A stretch of 64,000 nucleotides of DNA from Methanobacteriota archaeon (GCA_023396065.1 JAEWXF010000014.1:16522-80521); one strand, 5' to 3'; counted from the stretch's first letter, positions 1 to 8,799 are shown. Notes: a model not told the origin generated them from the sequence alone. Numbers and translations: made by a program.

Positions 1-88
1 AAAGGGATACCAGTGCAAGGATGAGACCCATGCCCATAACCTTGTTGTGTGGAATGCCATCGTGTGATGCTTCAACTTTTACTGACAT
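1..88 (-). CDS. mtrC: MtrC, tetrahydromethanopterin S-methyltransferase subunit C (5' end only)
   Basis: Only the first 29 codons lie in the window; the gene runs off the left edge. The peptide starts MSVKVEASHDGIPHNKVMG and enters a hydrophobic segment (MGLILALVSL), as expected for an integral-membrane Mtr subunit. It starts ten bases after mtrD ends, with GAGGTG upstream of the ATG. Identification rests on the conserved operon order mtrE-mtrD-mtrC, so the name is mostly inferred from position. Mtr transfers the methyl group from methyl-tetrahydromethanopterin (or sarcinapterin) to coenzyme M and exports Na+. Confidence 0.75.
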   Translation of the reverse strand, partial: MSVKVEASHDGIPHNKVMGMGLILALVSL

Positions 89-98
89 TTTTTACACC

Positions 99-959
99 TC
101 AGAGAATTGCCACCACCAGCAGTGCAACAAGTCCGCAGATACCGCTTGCGCAGATAGCTGCAACAATTGCACGGGGGAAACGCTTGAACTTCGGGTCGTG
201 CGGACCTTCAATGGTTCCGGTAATGTTGTATGCAGAGAGAACTGCAATAACCAGGAACATACCAATTGCAAAGATGCCGGCAAGTCCGACTGCAAGAACA
301 GATGCACCTTCACCTGCAATATTTAAGGCAGGGAAACTTGCATTGTAGAAGTCGAGAAGTTCAATGTAGATGAGTGTTCCGCCAAGACCACCGAACAGAC
401 CACCAATGACACCACCAACATAGGAGATGAACGGAAGTCCGTGACCTTCGGTTCCCTGGGATTTGTACGCGGCCTGAGAATCCCCGGTGATCGGGTCTTT
501 CTCGACCTTACCGGATGCTGCGGGAATACCCATGCCGTAGACATAGGAGATGTTCACCATTAAACAGGTGATTGCCATCATTAAACCGCCGCCGATTGCA
601 CCACCGGCGAGAGCGACTCCAAAGCCTAAACTTGCTGCCCATGCTCCTCCGAACAGTCCTGCGAGACCTGCACCGGTCGCAAGCATTGCGACACCGGTTG
701 CGATACCCGGAGACTGTCCCATTGCGGCAGGCGCACCGCCGACCGGAACGAAGTGGACACCAAATGCAATCAGGGCTGCACCAACGATGATACCAACAAG
801 AGTCTGGACCGGAAGCATAGCTCCACCGGCAAGAATCCCGGAGTTACCAAGGAAGTACGCAACACCAATGAAGATGATTGCGAGGATAATTGCGATAACG
901 GACGCAACAGGCTGGAATGCTCCAGCGTTTGCTCCTGGTTTTGCTGCAATTGCGCTCAT
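99..959 (-). CDS. mtrD: MtrD, tetrahydromethanopterin S-methyltransferase subunit D
   Basis: Integral-membrane subunit of the Na+-pumping methyltransferase that passes the methyl group from the pterin carrier to coenzyme M. The 286-residue product is mostly hydrophobic, with several Gly/Ala-rich membrane segments. It contains GVHFVPVGGAPAAMG and a DPITG...GTEGHGLP stretch that I recognise from MtrD. An N-terminal extension of about 40 residues with one extra hydrophobic segment makes it longer than the ~233-residue Methanothermobacter protein. It starts three bases after the mtrE stop, so it is surely co-transcribed with mtrE and mtrC. Confidence 0.92.
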   Translation of the reverse strand: MSAIAAKPGANAGAFQPVASVIAIILAIIFIGVAYFLGNSGILAGGAMLPVQTLVGIIVGAALIAFGVHFVPVGGAPAAMGQSPGIATGVAMLATGAGLAGLFGGAWAASLGFGVALAGGAIGGGLMMAITCLMVNISYVYGMGIPAASGKVEKDPITGDSQAAYKSQGTEGHGLPFISYVGGVIGGLFGGLGGTLIYIELLDFYNASFPALNIAGEGASVLAVGLAGIFAIGMFLVIAVLSAYNITGTIEGPHDPKFKRFPRAIVAAICASGICGLVALLVVAIL

Positions 960-962
960 AAC

Positions 963-1850
963 TTAGGCCTCCGCTGTGTAGGGTCCATAGTTTTTCCGTG
1001 CCCATTTCTCGACATACCGGTCGATAATCATGAAGACAAGGATAATGATCACACCAACAATTACTGCACCCCAGCCGCCTGCGACATGTTCAAAGAGGAC
1101 AGTACGCCACAGTTCAAAGAACACGATTAAACCGAAACACAGACCGGATGCCGGTCCGCCGAGTTTTGCGGTAAAGAAACCGTTGTCGATGGAACTTCTC
1201 TGACCGGCTTCTGCATAGCGGACAATGTTACCGGATGCAGAGATCGGGACACCTGCACCGAACTTCTGGTTCTGATACTGGCGTTCCTTTCCGTAGTACG
1301 GGTTTCCGGTTGCGGAACCTGCTGCACCGAGAGCAAGACCCCACACGATACCGAGAAGCGGAAGTGCGAACGGGTGGTTGAGCATCGTTGACATAAGGTA
1401 ACAGGCAGTTACCGTGGTGAAGATTGCAACAAATGCATGACCCATAGTCACAGTCGTCACTGACTTTAATACATCAATGAAGACCGGCTGTCCAAACTTG
1501 GAAAGACTTGCAGTTCTTCCAAGGTATGCAGTAGTAGCATAGATACCCTGCACGAAAGTTGCGAGAACTGTACCGAAAATGATTGCCAGTACTGCATTGA
1601 CATTCATCATAAGGAATGCCCATGCAACACCACAAGCAAGGGTTACCCACAGGGTATATGCAGGTGGTTCACCGGATACTGCTTTGTTGTAGATACGGTG
1701 AGTATATCCCATCTGCGGTGCGAGCTGAACCTGAGAGTTCGGGTCACCCTGTGAACCGATGTTAGACTCAGTATCTTCGGCTGCACCTGCAACCGCTGCG
1801 AGAGCTCCCGCAAGGGCAGTTACTCCAATGCCGATTATAATTTCTTGCAT
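963..1850 (-). CDS. mtrE: MtrE, tetrahydromethanopterin S-methyltransferase subunit E
   Basis: First gene of the mtr operon, encoding a membrane subunit of the Na+-translocating methyl-H4MPT:coenzyme M methyltransferase. The 295-residue length matches the family. The start shows the typical ALAGALAAVAGAAEDTES segment followed by IGSQGDPNSQVQLAPQMG, and six or so hydrophobic stretches follow. The C-terminal end is charged (DRYVEKWARKNYG). A good ribosome site (AAGGGAGAA) precedes the ATG. It lies downstream of mcrA on the same strand but behind a 529-bp gap with its own TATA box, so it is probably transcribed separately from mcr. TAATG-like tight spacing joins it to mtrD. Confidence 0.96.
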   Translation of the reverse strand: MQEIIIGIGVTALAGALAAVAGAAEDTESNIGSQGDPNSQVQLAPQMGYTHRIYNKAVSGEPPAYTLWVTLACGVAWAFLMMNVNAVLAIIFGTVLATFVQGIYATTAYLGRTASLSKFGQPVFIDVLKSVTTVTMGHAFVAIFTTVTACYLMSTMLNHPFALPLLGIVWGLALGAAGSATGNPYYGKERQYQNQKFGAGVPISASGNIVRYAEAGQRSSIDNGFFTAKLGGPASGLCFGLIVFFELWRTVLFEHVAGGWGAVIVGVIIILVFMIIDRYVEKWARKNYGPYTAEA

Positions 1851-2045
1851 GTAAGATTCTCCCTTGAGTTGCAGCCACTATCGTGGCCTGCAGTCCCAGA
1901 CGTTACCGCCTGAAACTCTGAAATGTTTCAATTCAATGAAACGAAGGATGCGTCTCAAGTGTTCGAATAACGTTACCACTCTAAAGAATGGAGTACAAAG
2001 TGTGGACAGTACATACGTTGCCCCCTTACCTATATTAATGTATAC
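1851..2045 (-). promoter_or_regulatory. mtr operon promoter and structured 5' leader
   Basis: On the minus strand a TATA box TTAATATAGG lies at about 2030-2038, predicting a transcript start near 2008 and a leader of roughly 155 bases before mtrE. The leader contains two hairpins: GTTTCA/TGAAAC at 1925-1942, and an 8-bp stem at 1871-1891 (GCA-GCCAC, loop TATC, GTGGC-c-TGC) just upstream of the mtrE ribosome site. The rest of the mcrA-mtrE gap (2046-2342) shows no convincing gene. TATA position and start are predictions by eye. Confidence 0.55.
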
Positions 2046-2342
2046 GAAAATCGCCGAAAAGGTCATCGTGTATTGGTGATATTCCCCGGATTTTGGGGCA
2101 ACAGCACCAAACTTTTTTTTCTAAAGACACATTATTTTCCGAATGAAAGTAACATTTACTACATAGCAAGTGATTCTTTTCAAAAATCCCGGTATAAGAC
2201 CTTTTTCGTCGAAACCAAAACGAGATGCCGCAGGAAGATATTCAATTCCATTAATATAGTCCTTTCATCAGAATGGAAACCATGCGCGCTGTATAGAGAG
2301 AAGGGAGAACAGAAGTTTTCCAAAAAAGATCATCTACATTCA

Positions 2343-2362
2343 AAAAAAGAAAAAAATTGGGT
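2343..2362 (-). terminator. T-rich terminator of the mcr operon
   Basis: Seventeen bases after the mcrA stop the minus strand reads two runs of seven T residues split by a single C (TTTTTTTCTTTTTTT). Archaeal polymerase commonly terminates on such U-tracts without a strong hairpin, so this is a likely end of the mcrBDCGA transcript. Confidence 0.55.
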
Positions 2363-2379
2363 TTATCACCCGGACAGAA

Positions 2380-4086
2380 TTACTGTGCCGGAATGATGAG
2401 CGAGCGCTCGCCTGCCGGCATGAACTCGCGGATAGCTCCCTTTGCGAACTCCTTTCTCGGGTGTGCAAAGTCGAACGTGAGTGCCGGATCTGCGAAGCAG
2501 ATCTTGATCAGCGGGGAGAGTGTCCATGCATCGCCGCGGCCGAAGTGGGCTGCTGCTGCAATTGCTGCATACTCACCCTGGTGGCCGACGTTCATTGCAT
2601 AGTTCGGGTAGTTCGGTCCACGGAACTCGCCGATACAGCCTTCATCAGGTCTGATGGACAGAGAGTTTGCGGAACCGCACTGGTCCTGCAGATCGTAGCC
2701 GAAGAATCCAAGTCTGGACCATCCGTCCTTGTGCATAAGCATGGACAGATACCAGGCGTTCAGACCTGCGTTGGAGTTCCCGGTTGCAATCGAGGTAGTG
2801 ATACCGGATGCTGCTGCAAGAACAGATGCACGCTGGGATCCACCGAAGTGGTCTTCCATCATGGTCGGGAACTGTTCGTACTGCTCCATACCATAGAGGT
2901 TGACTTCAGTACCGATGTCGTTGACAACTTCCTGAGTCGGCTTGATGCTGTTCTTCGGGCTTGGGTTCTTCCAGTCGATCTTGTACTTGTCATGGATGTA
3001 GTCCATACCGTGATAGACAAAGTCATCAAGGATGTTATCGGTGTATGCTGCAGTTGCATACTGGGTGAAACCGACACCACCGGACATGTACGAGCCGAGC
3101 CAGATCTGATCGAAGAGCATTGCACCTGCACCGACGTTTTCGAGAGCTGCCTTTGCCGGGTCGTTCGGGTTGACACGGTCAGCCTGGATCATATCGGAGA
3201 AGTTTCCGAAAAGCATTCCTCCGGGCTCATTCGGACCACGTGCACGGCGAGCCGGCAGGTGGGTTGCCATGTTGATGACACCAGCGTGCTTTGCTGCGAA
3301 GGACAGGTCAGCGACTGCTGCTTCACCGGCGCACATACGGTATGCGGCGATAAAAGACATACCGATCTGCATTGCAGACCAGCGGGAGGTTGTTCCACCA
3401 TCGCAGGTACGGCCGACGATGGTCGGCATGTGGACACACTGCCACAGGGACTTGCCGACTGCTGCCTGAAGTGCCTCTGCCTGCTTCTTCGGGAAGAGTT
3501 TCTCAACATCAATGACGAACTGGGACTCGATAGAGTCTGCAAGTTCCTGGTCACCGGTGAAGACACGGACGTAACAGTCATCGGTTAACGCCGGGTGGGT
3601 CTCAACCATGTGTTCCTGAACGACTGCTCCTCCGGGCATTGCGTGGTTCACGACGTGGAGATACTCGGAAATGGTTTCCGGCGTAACTTCCTTGCCGAGA
3701 CGCTTCTGCAGGGTGGAGTGTGCCATATCCATGGACACGATTACGGTTCTGCGGATATCATCCCAGAACTGCTGCATTGCTGCATTGTTCACAAAGTGCA
3801 GGTCATCACCCTCAACGAACGTTCCGGTTCCGGAAATTTCGTAGGTCATGAGCTGACGCTGACCCATCGGAATACCACCAAGGTGGCAGCGGTTCGGGTC
3901 GTACATGGAGATTCCACGCTTTGCAACGATCTTCTCGTTTTCTGCAAGGAACTCTCTCTTACGTGCAGACTGCTGAATACCATCGAACTTATAGAATTCT
4001 GCCGTGGTTGATGCAGGGTCCTGCTTGGGGAACTTCTGCTTGAGTGCTTCAAGGAAAAGTTTCTGGGTCTTCTCTACTTTTGCCAT
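2380..4086 (-). CDS. mcrA: McrA, methyl-coenzyme M reductase alpha subunit
   Basis: Catalytic alpha subunit of the enzyme releasing methane from methyl-coenzyme M and coenzyme B with nickel cofactor F430. The 568-residue product aligns by eye with the Methanothermobacter protein. Q157 is the nickel-ligand position; H267 and R281 are the methyl-His and methyl-Arg positions; Y343 is the active-site Tyr in GGVGFTQYATA; Q418 is the methyl-Gln position; G463 is the thioglycine position in FFGYDLQDQC; C470 is the S-methyl-Cys position. Tyr444 of the Methanothermobacter enzyme is Phe here (FFGYD), common outside Methanobacteriales. Whether these residues are modified cannot be read from DNA. It is the last gene of mcrBDCGA, five bases after mcrG. 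Confidence 0.99.
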   Translation of the reverse strand: MAKVEKTQKLFLEALKQKFPKQDPASTTAEFYKFDGIQQSARKREFLAENEKIVAKRGISMYDPNRCHLGGIPMGQRQLMTYEISGTGTFVEGDDLHFVNNAAMQQFWDDIRRTVIVSMDMAHSTLQKRLGKEVTPETISEYLHVVNHAMPGGAVVQEHMVETHPALTDDCYVRVFTGDQELADSIESQFVIDVEKLFPKKQAEALQAAVGKSLWQCVHMPTIVGRTCDGGTTSRWSAMQIGMSFIAAYRMCAGEAAVADLSFAAKHAGVINMATHLPARRARGPNEPGGMLFGNFSDMIQADRVNPNDPAKAALENVGAGAMLFDQIWLGSYMSGGVGFTQYATAAYTDNILDDFVYHGMDYIHDKYKIDWKNPSPKNSIKPTQEVVNDIGTEVNLYGMEQYEQFPTMMEDHFGGSQRASVLAAASGITTSIATGNSNAGLNAWYLSMLMHKDGWSRLGFFGYDLQDQCGSANSLSIRPDEGCIGEFRGPNYPNYAMNVGHQGEYAAIAAAAHFGRGDAWTLSPLIKICFADPALTFDFAHPRKEFAKGAIREFMPAGERSLIIPAQ

Positions 4087-4091
4087 TTTAT

Positions 4092-4856
4092 TCAGGCCTC
4101 CTTGGGCATAAATCCGTATTTCGTACGAAGAGCGTGGATGCGCTGCACATATGCAACGTACTCTGCGTCACTGCGGAATGCAGTTCCGACAAGGGAGTGG
4201 AACATCGGAGTGTTCGCCTTGAGCCATGCTGCATCCATCGGTTTGCCGACAGCAACCTTGCGGTCAAGTGGGACACCAACCTGATCTTTGACGTACTTGA
4301 CGACACCGTCAGTGTCAAGGATACAGCGCTGGAGCATATCAAACATCATGCCGTTCTCTGCGAGACGCAGGGAGTGACCGTGCACGGTTGCACCGCGGAT
4401 ACCGACGGTTGCCGGGTCAAAGATGTTGGTCTCAATGAGCTCGCGTGCGTATCCTTCAAGATCACGCTCACGGCACTCGACGATCTGACGACCGGACAGA
4501 GTTCCTGGGTCAATGCCGCGGAAGCGGTACATCTCAAGGTAGGTTCTCTGGTACGGCTGACACGGTGCGTTCAGCATTGAGTCTGCGAACTGGATGTAAC
4601 GGACACGGTCACCTGCTTTTGCACCCTCAGTCGGTTTGACAATCTTTCTGATCGGGCAGTCCGGTTCACCCTGCTCTGCGAGTGGCGGGTGTGCGGACGG
4701 GTATGCCTGTCCTGGTGCGCGGTGCCCCATAATAAGGACGATGTCCTCATCGGTCACACTGCGCATTTTCTCAAGCTTTACGTTCGGGTTCATCTGGTTG
4801 CGGCGGACTTCTGCAACCTTGGACGTTCCCGGTCCATACTGTGGTTTGTATGCCAT
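4092..4856 (-). CDS. mcrG: McrG, methyl-coenzyme M reductase gamma subunit
   Basis: Gamma subunit of the (alpha-beta-gamma)2 methyl-coenzyme M reductase; together with alpha and beta it builds the F430 pocket. The 254-residue length is normal. Family features include the N-terminal YKPQYGPGTSKVAEVRRNQMNP, the central IMGHRAPGQAYPSAHPPLAE and GIDPGTLSGRQIVE. It lies between mcrC and mcrA, with 11 bases before it and 5 after, so it is translated from the same message. Confidence 0.98.
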   Translation of the reverse strand: MAYKPQYGPGTSKVAEVRRNQMNPNVKLEKMRSVTDEDIVLIMGHRAPGQAYPSAHPPLAEQGEPDCPIRKIVKPTEGAKAGDRVRYIQFADSMLNAPCQPYQRTYLEMYRFRGIDPGTLSGRQIVECRERDLEGYARELIETNIFDPATVGIRGATVHGHSLRLAENGMMFDMLQRCILDTDGVVKYVKDQVGVPLDRKVAVGKPMDAAWLKANTPMFHSLVGTAFRSDAEYVAYVQRIHALRTKYGFMPKEA

Positions 4857-4867
4857 AGTTTGTTCAC

Positions 4868-5491
4868 CTAATTTGTAGATTTGATAATTCTCAGTACTTC
4901 ATGAATGACATCAGCCATCGCAACACGACTCGGAGTCTGTCCCCGGGTAATGCCGGTTACAATCCCCATGACGGTACCTTTTGTCCGAATGTTATCCTGC
5001 TTGGGCATGACATATGCGGTTTTGACACCCGCACGTGCGAAATCCTCGAAATCAACCGGTGCCTGACAGACAACAACGGCGTTGACGCTGCATTCCTGCA
5101 GGATTTTCCGGGATTTGTGGACTACGTGGGATCGGATGTTTCCGTGATGAAGAACGGCAACTTTGTGACGTTCTATTTGTTCAATTTCACGCTCTAATAT
5201 GCCGAAGTTGGAGCCTAGTGCAACACCGCCGATTTCTGCGTCCGGCGGAACTCCGCTGCCCGCGTTCAGCACCAAGGTACTTACGCTGTATTCTATCCCC
5301 TGCTGCCGCAGTGCTGACGTGATATCGCAGACAGGTTTCGTTATATGTCTCCGGCCCGGAGACATTCCCACGATAATGACGTCAGGATTTTTACATTCAG
5401 AGATGGTTCCCCTCTGAGCAAGAGAGCCACCCTTGCCCATACCCATACTCTGTCTGCAGTCGACTAGTTGTGTTACACGTCCAAGAGGCAT
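4868..5491 (-). CDS. mcrC: McrC, methyl-coenzyme M reductase operon protein C
   Basis: Accessory protein of the mcr operon, not part of the purified enzyme. In the family it belongs to the ATP-dependent complex that reductively activates F430 in Mcr. The 207-residue product has a CRQSMGMGKGGSLAQRGTISE segment near residue 12, typical of McrC, and several Cys residues (C12, C33, C55, C133, C138 by eye) that could bind a metal or cluster. It starts two bases after the mcrD stop and is followed by mcrG. Confidence 0.94.
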   Translation of the reverse strand: MPLGRVTQLVDCRQSMGMGKGGSLAQRGTISECKNPDVIIVGMSPGRRHITKPVCDITSALRQQGIEYSVSTLVLNAGSGVPPDAEIGGVALGSNFGILEREIEQIERHKVAVLHHGNIRSHVVHKSRKILQECSVNAVVVCQAPVDFEDFARAGVKTAYVMPKQDNIRTKGTVMGIVTGITRGQTPSRVAMADVIHEVLRIIKSTN

Positions 5492-5493
5492 TA

Positions 5494-5967
5494 TTATCTG
5501 TTTCCCTGAAGGATGATCGGGCGTTGTTTACTCTTTGGATCGGACATGCCGAGAATGCGCTCGTCCTCGACAATGCCATATTTGGCGTAATCGGTCGTTG
5601 TCATATTAGAACGCATATACGTGCCCTCGGTGATACCGTACGGGAATTTGTCGGCAAATGCTTCATCGCATGCTGCTTTGATCTCAGGGATTACTGACGG
5701 GGTCTCCAGTTCAAGGAGAATAGTACCTACTTGAACGTGAAGATCGTAATCCTCCCCGCAGACTTTAATGATCCTCCGGTATGAATTCTCATTCACCGCA
5801 CCCCGGGCAGGTCCATACGGGACTTTGGCCGGGAGATTCGGTCCGTTCAATACAAGCCGGCGGATGCCGTCCACCTGATAGATTTTCTCAAGCAGCTGCT
5901 CGGTAGTTTCCGGATTCAGGAAACGCGTTGGGACAATCCGTAGTTGTGGGTATGTTGATTCTGCCAT
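5494..5967 (-). CDS. mcrD: McrD, methyl-coenzyme M reductase operon protein D
   Basis: Small accessory protein (157 residues) encoded between mcrB and mcrC. It is thought to help Mcr assembly or F430 delivery and is not a stable enzyme subunit. Family features seen: YPQLRIVPTRFLNPETTEQLL at the start and LNGPNLPAKVPYGPARG in the middle. The ribosome site GGAGGG, eight bases before the ATG, overlaps the right arm of a perfect 16-bp palindrome at 5978-5993, which may lower translation relative to mcrB. Confidence 0.95.
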   Translation of the reverse strand: MAESTYPQLRIVPTRFLNPETTEQLLEKIYQVDGIRRLVLNGPNLPAKVPYGPARGAVNENSYRRIIKVCGEDYDLHVQVGTILLELETPSVIPEIKAACDEAFADKFPYGITEGTYMRSNMTTTDYAKYGIVEDERILGMSDPKSKQRPIILQGNR

Positions 5968-5977
5968 TCTTTAATCC

Positions 5978-5993
5978 CTCCGCTTAAGCGGAG
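5978..5993 (-). promoter_or_regulatory. Perfect hairpin overlapping the mcrD ribosome binding site
   Basis: The mcrB-mcrD gap contains CTCCGCTTAAGCGGAG, a perfect 16-bp palindrome. Its right arm GCGGAG runs directly into GG, forming the mcrD ribosome site GGAGGG. In RNA it could fold with a tight loop and partly hide that site, or act as a processing point between mcrB and the rest of the operon. The effect is inferred. Confidence 0.6.
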
Positions 5994-6005
5994 ATTAGTA
6001 CAGGC

Positions 6006-7313
6006 TTAAACTGCCTTTGCAATTGCCTGGAGCGGGTGAGCGAACTCGTCGATCTGACCGTAGGTGTCGCCGTAGATCTTGGCGGTGCCTTCCGGAGAGA
6101 ACATCTGGGTTCCTGCATCAAGTGCACATGCGGAGACGATACAGGGCATACCGGTACCTGCTGCGTGACGGGTCACGACGTGGTTACCGTTGAAGATACC
6201 CGGTCCGCCTCCACCGTAGATGGAGTGGCTGAAGAAGGAGAAACCGACTGCAACACCCATGGTTCTTCCGAAGTCGGATCCCGGAAGACCGGTTTCGTGC
6301 TCAAGAAGATCGTTGAAGTACAGCAGAGTCGAAGAAACTGCCTGTGCGAAACGTCCGGCACCACAGTTGACCATGGTTGCGGCGAGCGTTCCTGCGGATG
6401 CATATGCATTCCACATCATCGGGTCTTTGGTCTCGTACGGCTTGAAGGTTGCACTGCCAGCACCCTGGGTGATGACTTTGTCCTCAACTGCACGCTCGAC
6501 AAGAGACTGGACAACAGTACCAACGGTACCGGTCTGGCCGTTTGCCTTGACAAGATCGTAGACGATGTTATTTGCATTCAGACCCTGGTACGCGTAGAGC
6601 AGAAGCTGTGCACGCTCGAACGGGCCGATTGCGGATCCCATCTCGAACTGACCTGCCTGCTCAAAGGTTGCGGCAAGTGCTGCACCCTGCATTGCATTGC
6701 GGTGGGTGATCATTACGGTCTGGTTTGCCGGAATGTTCCGGAGTGCGTAACCGAGGGACTCGTTGTTCTGCGGGATGGACATGATCATGGAACATGCTCC
6801 ACCGGCGAGGTCCATGGTGACCGGGTAGGAACCGAATGCTGCTGCCTTGACAGTGTTTGCGTTGAACATGTCAACGTTGAACTGCTCAACAACTGCATAG
6901 GTGGTTGCTGCTGCAACAGAGGTAAGTGCTGCATCATAGGTTGCTGCACTTGCAATACGTGCGGACGGAACCTTGACTAACAGAAGTTTACCACCGTTGA
7001 AGCGCTTGATCTCGGTGTCGTCGCCTGCTGCTACAGAGACGTACTCTTTGATCTTTGCTTCGATTGCATCGACGTTGCCGACGAGGTCAAGGTTGAGTTC
7101 ACGACCGAGGATCTGCTGGTGTTTGCCGATCTTTCCGGTCTTGAGTGCATCCTGCATACCGCCGAGGTTAACTGCAACGGTTCTCTTGGTGTCGTCGATG
7201 ATCTTCTTTACTGCCGGGTTGACCAGCGGGCTGATCTTCTCGAGTGCGACGTTGCTCTTGAGGAGCTTGCCGTTGTCGTCATAGAGATCAATGACATCCT
7301 TGTATTTTGCCAT
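6006..7313 (-). CDS. mcrB: McrB, methyl-coenzyme M reductase beta subunit
   Basis: Beta subunit of methyl-coenzyme M reductase and first gene of the operon. The 435-residue product is close to the usual ~440. It shows MAKYKDVIDLYDDNGKLL at the start, LAGGACSMIMSIPQNNE near residue 165, and the C-terminal GFSFFSHSIYGGGGPGIFNGNHVVTRH that contributes active-site residues, including the conserved Tyr of SIYGGGGPG. The ribosome site AGAGGAAAA precedes the ATG. A leader of about 130 bases and a palindrome-flanked TATA box lie upstream. Confidence 0.99.
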   Translation of the reverse strand: MAKYKDVIDLYDDNGKLLKSNVALEKISPLVNPAVKKIIDDTKRTVAVNLGGMQDALKTGKIGKHQQILGRELNLDLVGNVDAIEAKIKEYVSVAAGDDTEIKRFNGGKLLLVKVPSARIASAATYDAALTSVAAATTYAVVEQFNVDMFNANTVKAAAFGSYPVTMDLAGGACSMIMSIPQNNESLGYALRNIPANQTVMITHRNAMQGAALAATFEQAGQFEMGSAIGPFERAQLLLYAYQGLNANNIVYDLVKANGQTGTVGTVVQSLVERAVEDKVITQGAGSATFKPYETKDPMMWNAYASAGTLAATMVNCGAGRFAQAVSSTLLYFNDLLEHETGLPGSDFGRTMGVAVGFSFFSHSIYGGGGPGIFNGNHVVTRHAAGTGMPCIVSACALDAGTQMFSPEGTAKIYGDTYGQIDEFAHPLQAIAKAV

Positions 7314-7723
7314 AATTTTTTCCTCTGAATAATTTTGTTCATTGGCTAGAACACGTTTCTTTCACTGAAAAACACTGATGGTTGCTAATAGAAATTACTG
7401 GATTGGTCAGTGATTCGGGTTACTTTGGCACGTCCCCTCTCGGGACATTGAAATGTATCTTTGTGTCGGAATATAAGTATTCTCTTTGCAAAGAGAATAC
7501 GTGAGAAAATTCATAATCTGGCCAGACTGAGCGTAATTTCGAAATATTGAAATGCAAATGCCAAATTTTTTTTTACACCCCGGACATGTATGAAAAATAA
7601 TATATTCCGTATCATAGAGTGGAGTGTGGATGCGTAAAAATAATAACAACATGTGCGCTCTGAAAAAACAGGACCAAGAAACGCGCATGGAAGATGTGAA
7701 AAAATGAAAACAGGAAAATAAGG
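7314..7723 (-). promoter_or_regulatory. mcr operon upstream region: TATA box with abutting 24-bp palindrome
   Basis: No gene is supported in this 410-bp gap. On the minus strand the box A CTTATATTCC lies at 7468-7477. Immediately upstream, at 7477-7500, is a perfect 24-bp palindrome with half-site GTATTCTCTTTG. The transcript would start near 7443, giving a leader of about 130 bases. A small hairpin GTCCC/GGGAC sits at 7432-7446, near that start. The palindrome's position against the TATA/BRE region is what a transcription-factor operator would look like. A T/A-rich tract at 7564-7574 lies further upstream. Confidence 0.7.
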
Positions 7724-8650
7724 TTATTTCCGGCCAAAGAATACTGATACACAAAGGGCCAGAAGAACACCTATGAGGGGAACCGGAGATGCAGTCGGGG
7801 TCGGAGAACCGGTTGTTTTCTCACTAGTAGGAATATCAGTGGCAGGCATACCAGTTGTAGGTACCGTCACGGAACTCGTCGGAAGGACAGTCTGGACAGA
7901 CGTAGTTGGAACACTGGTCGGAACTTCAGTAGGATTAGTGGTAATCGTCAGACCCGGATTTGTCACAGACCCGTAATCCATCGTGATAGTATTGGATTCT
8001 TTGGCAAAATTATGGAAGGACTCAGGAGTATTCCATTTCGCATAAATCGTCCATACTCCCCTGCCCAGATCTTTGGGAATAAAAAACTGGCTGGTTATCA
8101 CCTGGGCACCGGTAAGAGGGATAGCGGCAAAACTGTTGTCACTGACAAAAGTGGTCTCTGATCCATCCTGATTCCGGAAGATAATATCAACGGTTGCAAA
8201 AGGACGGTAGTTCGGACCCACATCAGACGACACAATCTTCACATTATATGCCTCAGTATCAAGGAATCCGTACTGCTGTACGGAAGACACCTTATCTTTG
8301 GCAAGGACGATGTCAATGGACAACTCCGGATACAAAACCCGGATATATCCCAGATCCTGCGTTCCATCCCAGGCATACCAGGTCCCGGTCTCACTCCCAA
8401 ACTGGGATGCCAGAAACTCAAAGTTATCCGGATTCGGAACCGCAACAGAGTCCAGAACACTGTTGTGATTCGAGTTATACATTCGCAGCTCAGTAATATT
8501 TTCCAGAGCACCGGTAAACCTGACACCATTTTCATAGACAAAAGCCGTATCCCCCGAAGAAATATCCCGGGCCGCAGCAGGCAGAGCAATCAGGCTGATA
8601 GCCAGAACAACAACAAAGCCGACCGCCAAAACAGATCGTACGTGACGCAT
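7724..8650 (-). CDS. Secreted or membrane-anchored DUF3821-type surface protein
   Basis: 308 residues. A signal peptide occupies about 1-27 (VLAVGFVVVLAISLIALPAAA). The next part begins DISSGDTAFVYENGVRFTG, matching the N-terminal style of DUF3821 domains common in Methanomicrobiales surface proteins. A beta-rich domain runs to about residue 230, then a Thr/Ser/Pro linker (about 235-285) that is probably glycosylated, and a C-terminal hydrophobic helix ending FFGRK. The tail resembles a sorting or anchor signal but lacks the TPGFG motif of the S-layer genes at 40, 52 and 64 kb. It stands alone, divergent from trmY. Function beyond the cell surface is unknown. Confidence 0.75.
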   Translation of the reverse strand: MRHVRSVLAVGFVVVLAISLIALPAAARDISSGDTAFVYENGVRFTGALENITELRMYNSNHNSVLDSVAVPNPDNFEFLASQFGSETGTWYAWDGTQDLGYIRVLYPELSIDIVLAKDKVSSVQQYGFLDTEAYNVKIVSSDVGPNYRPFATVDIIFRNQDGSETTFVSDNSFAAIPLTGAQVITSQFFIPKDLGRGVWTIYAKWNTPESFHNFAKESNTITMDYGSVTNPGLTITTNPTEVPTSVPTTSVQTVLPTSSVTVPTTGMPATDIPTSEKTTGSPTPTASPVPLIGVLLALCVSVFFGRK

Positions 8651-8799
8651 TCGTTCCCTCCAGATAGGTAAGTACCAGAAATTAGGTTCTCTATCTTTAG
8701 AATATTTTGGTAAGCTGCGAAAAATATCTCACTCACGCCGGGATCATACCCGGACACCCGCACGTATCTTTATGTCGGAACAGCAATATGTATACTCAA

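Noticed and set aside
7407..7754. 115-codon frame upstream of mcrB on the minus strand
   Set aside because: It covers the mcr promoter, palindrome and leader, has no ribosome site and an unlikely composition.
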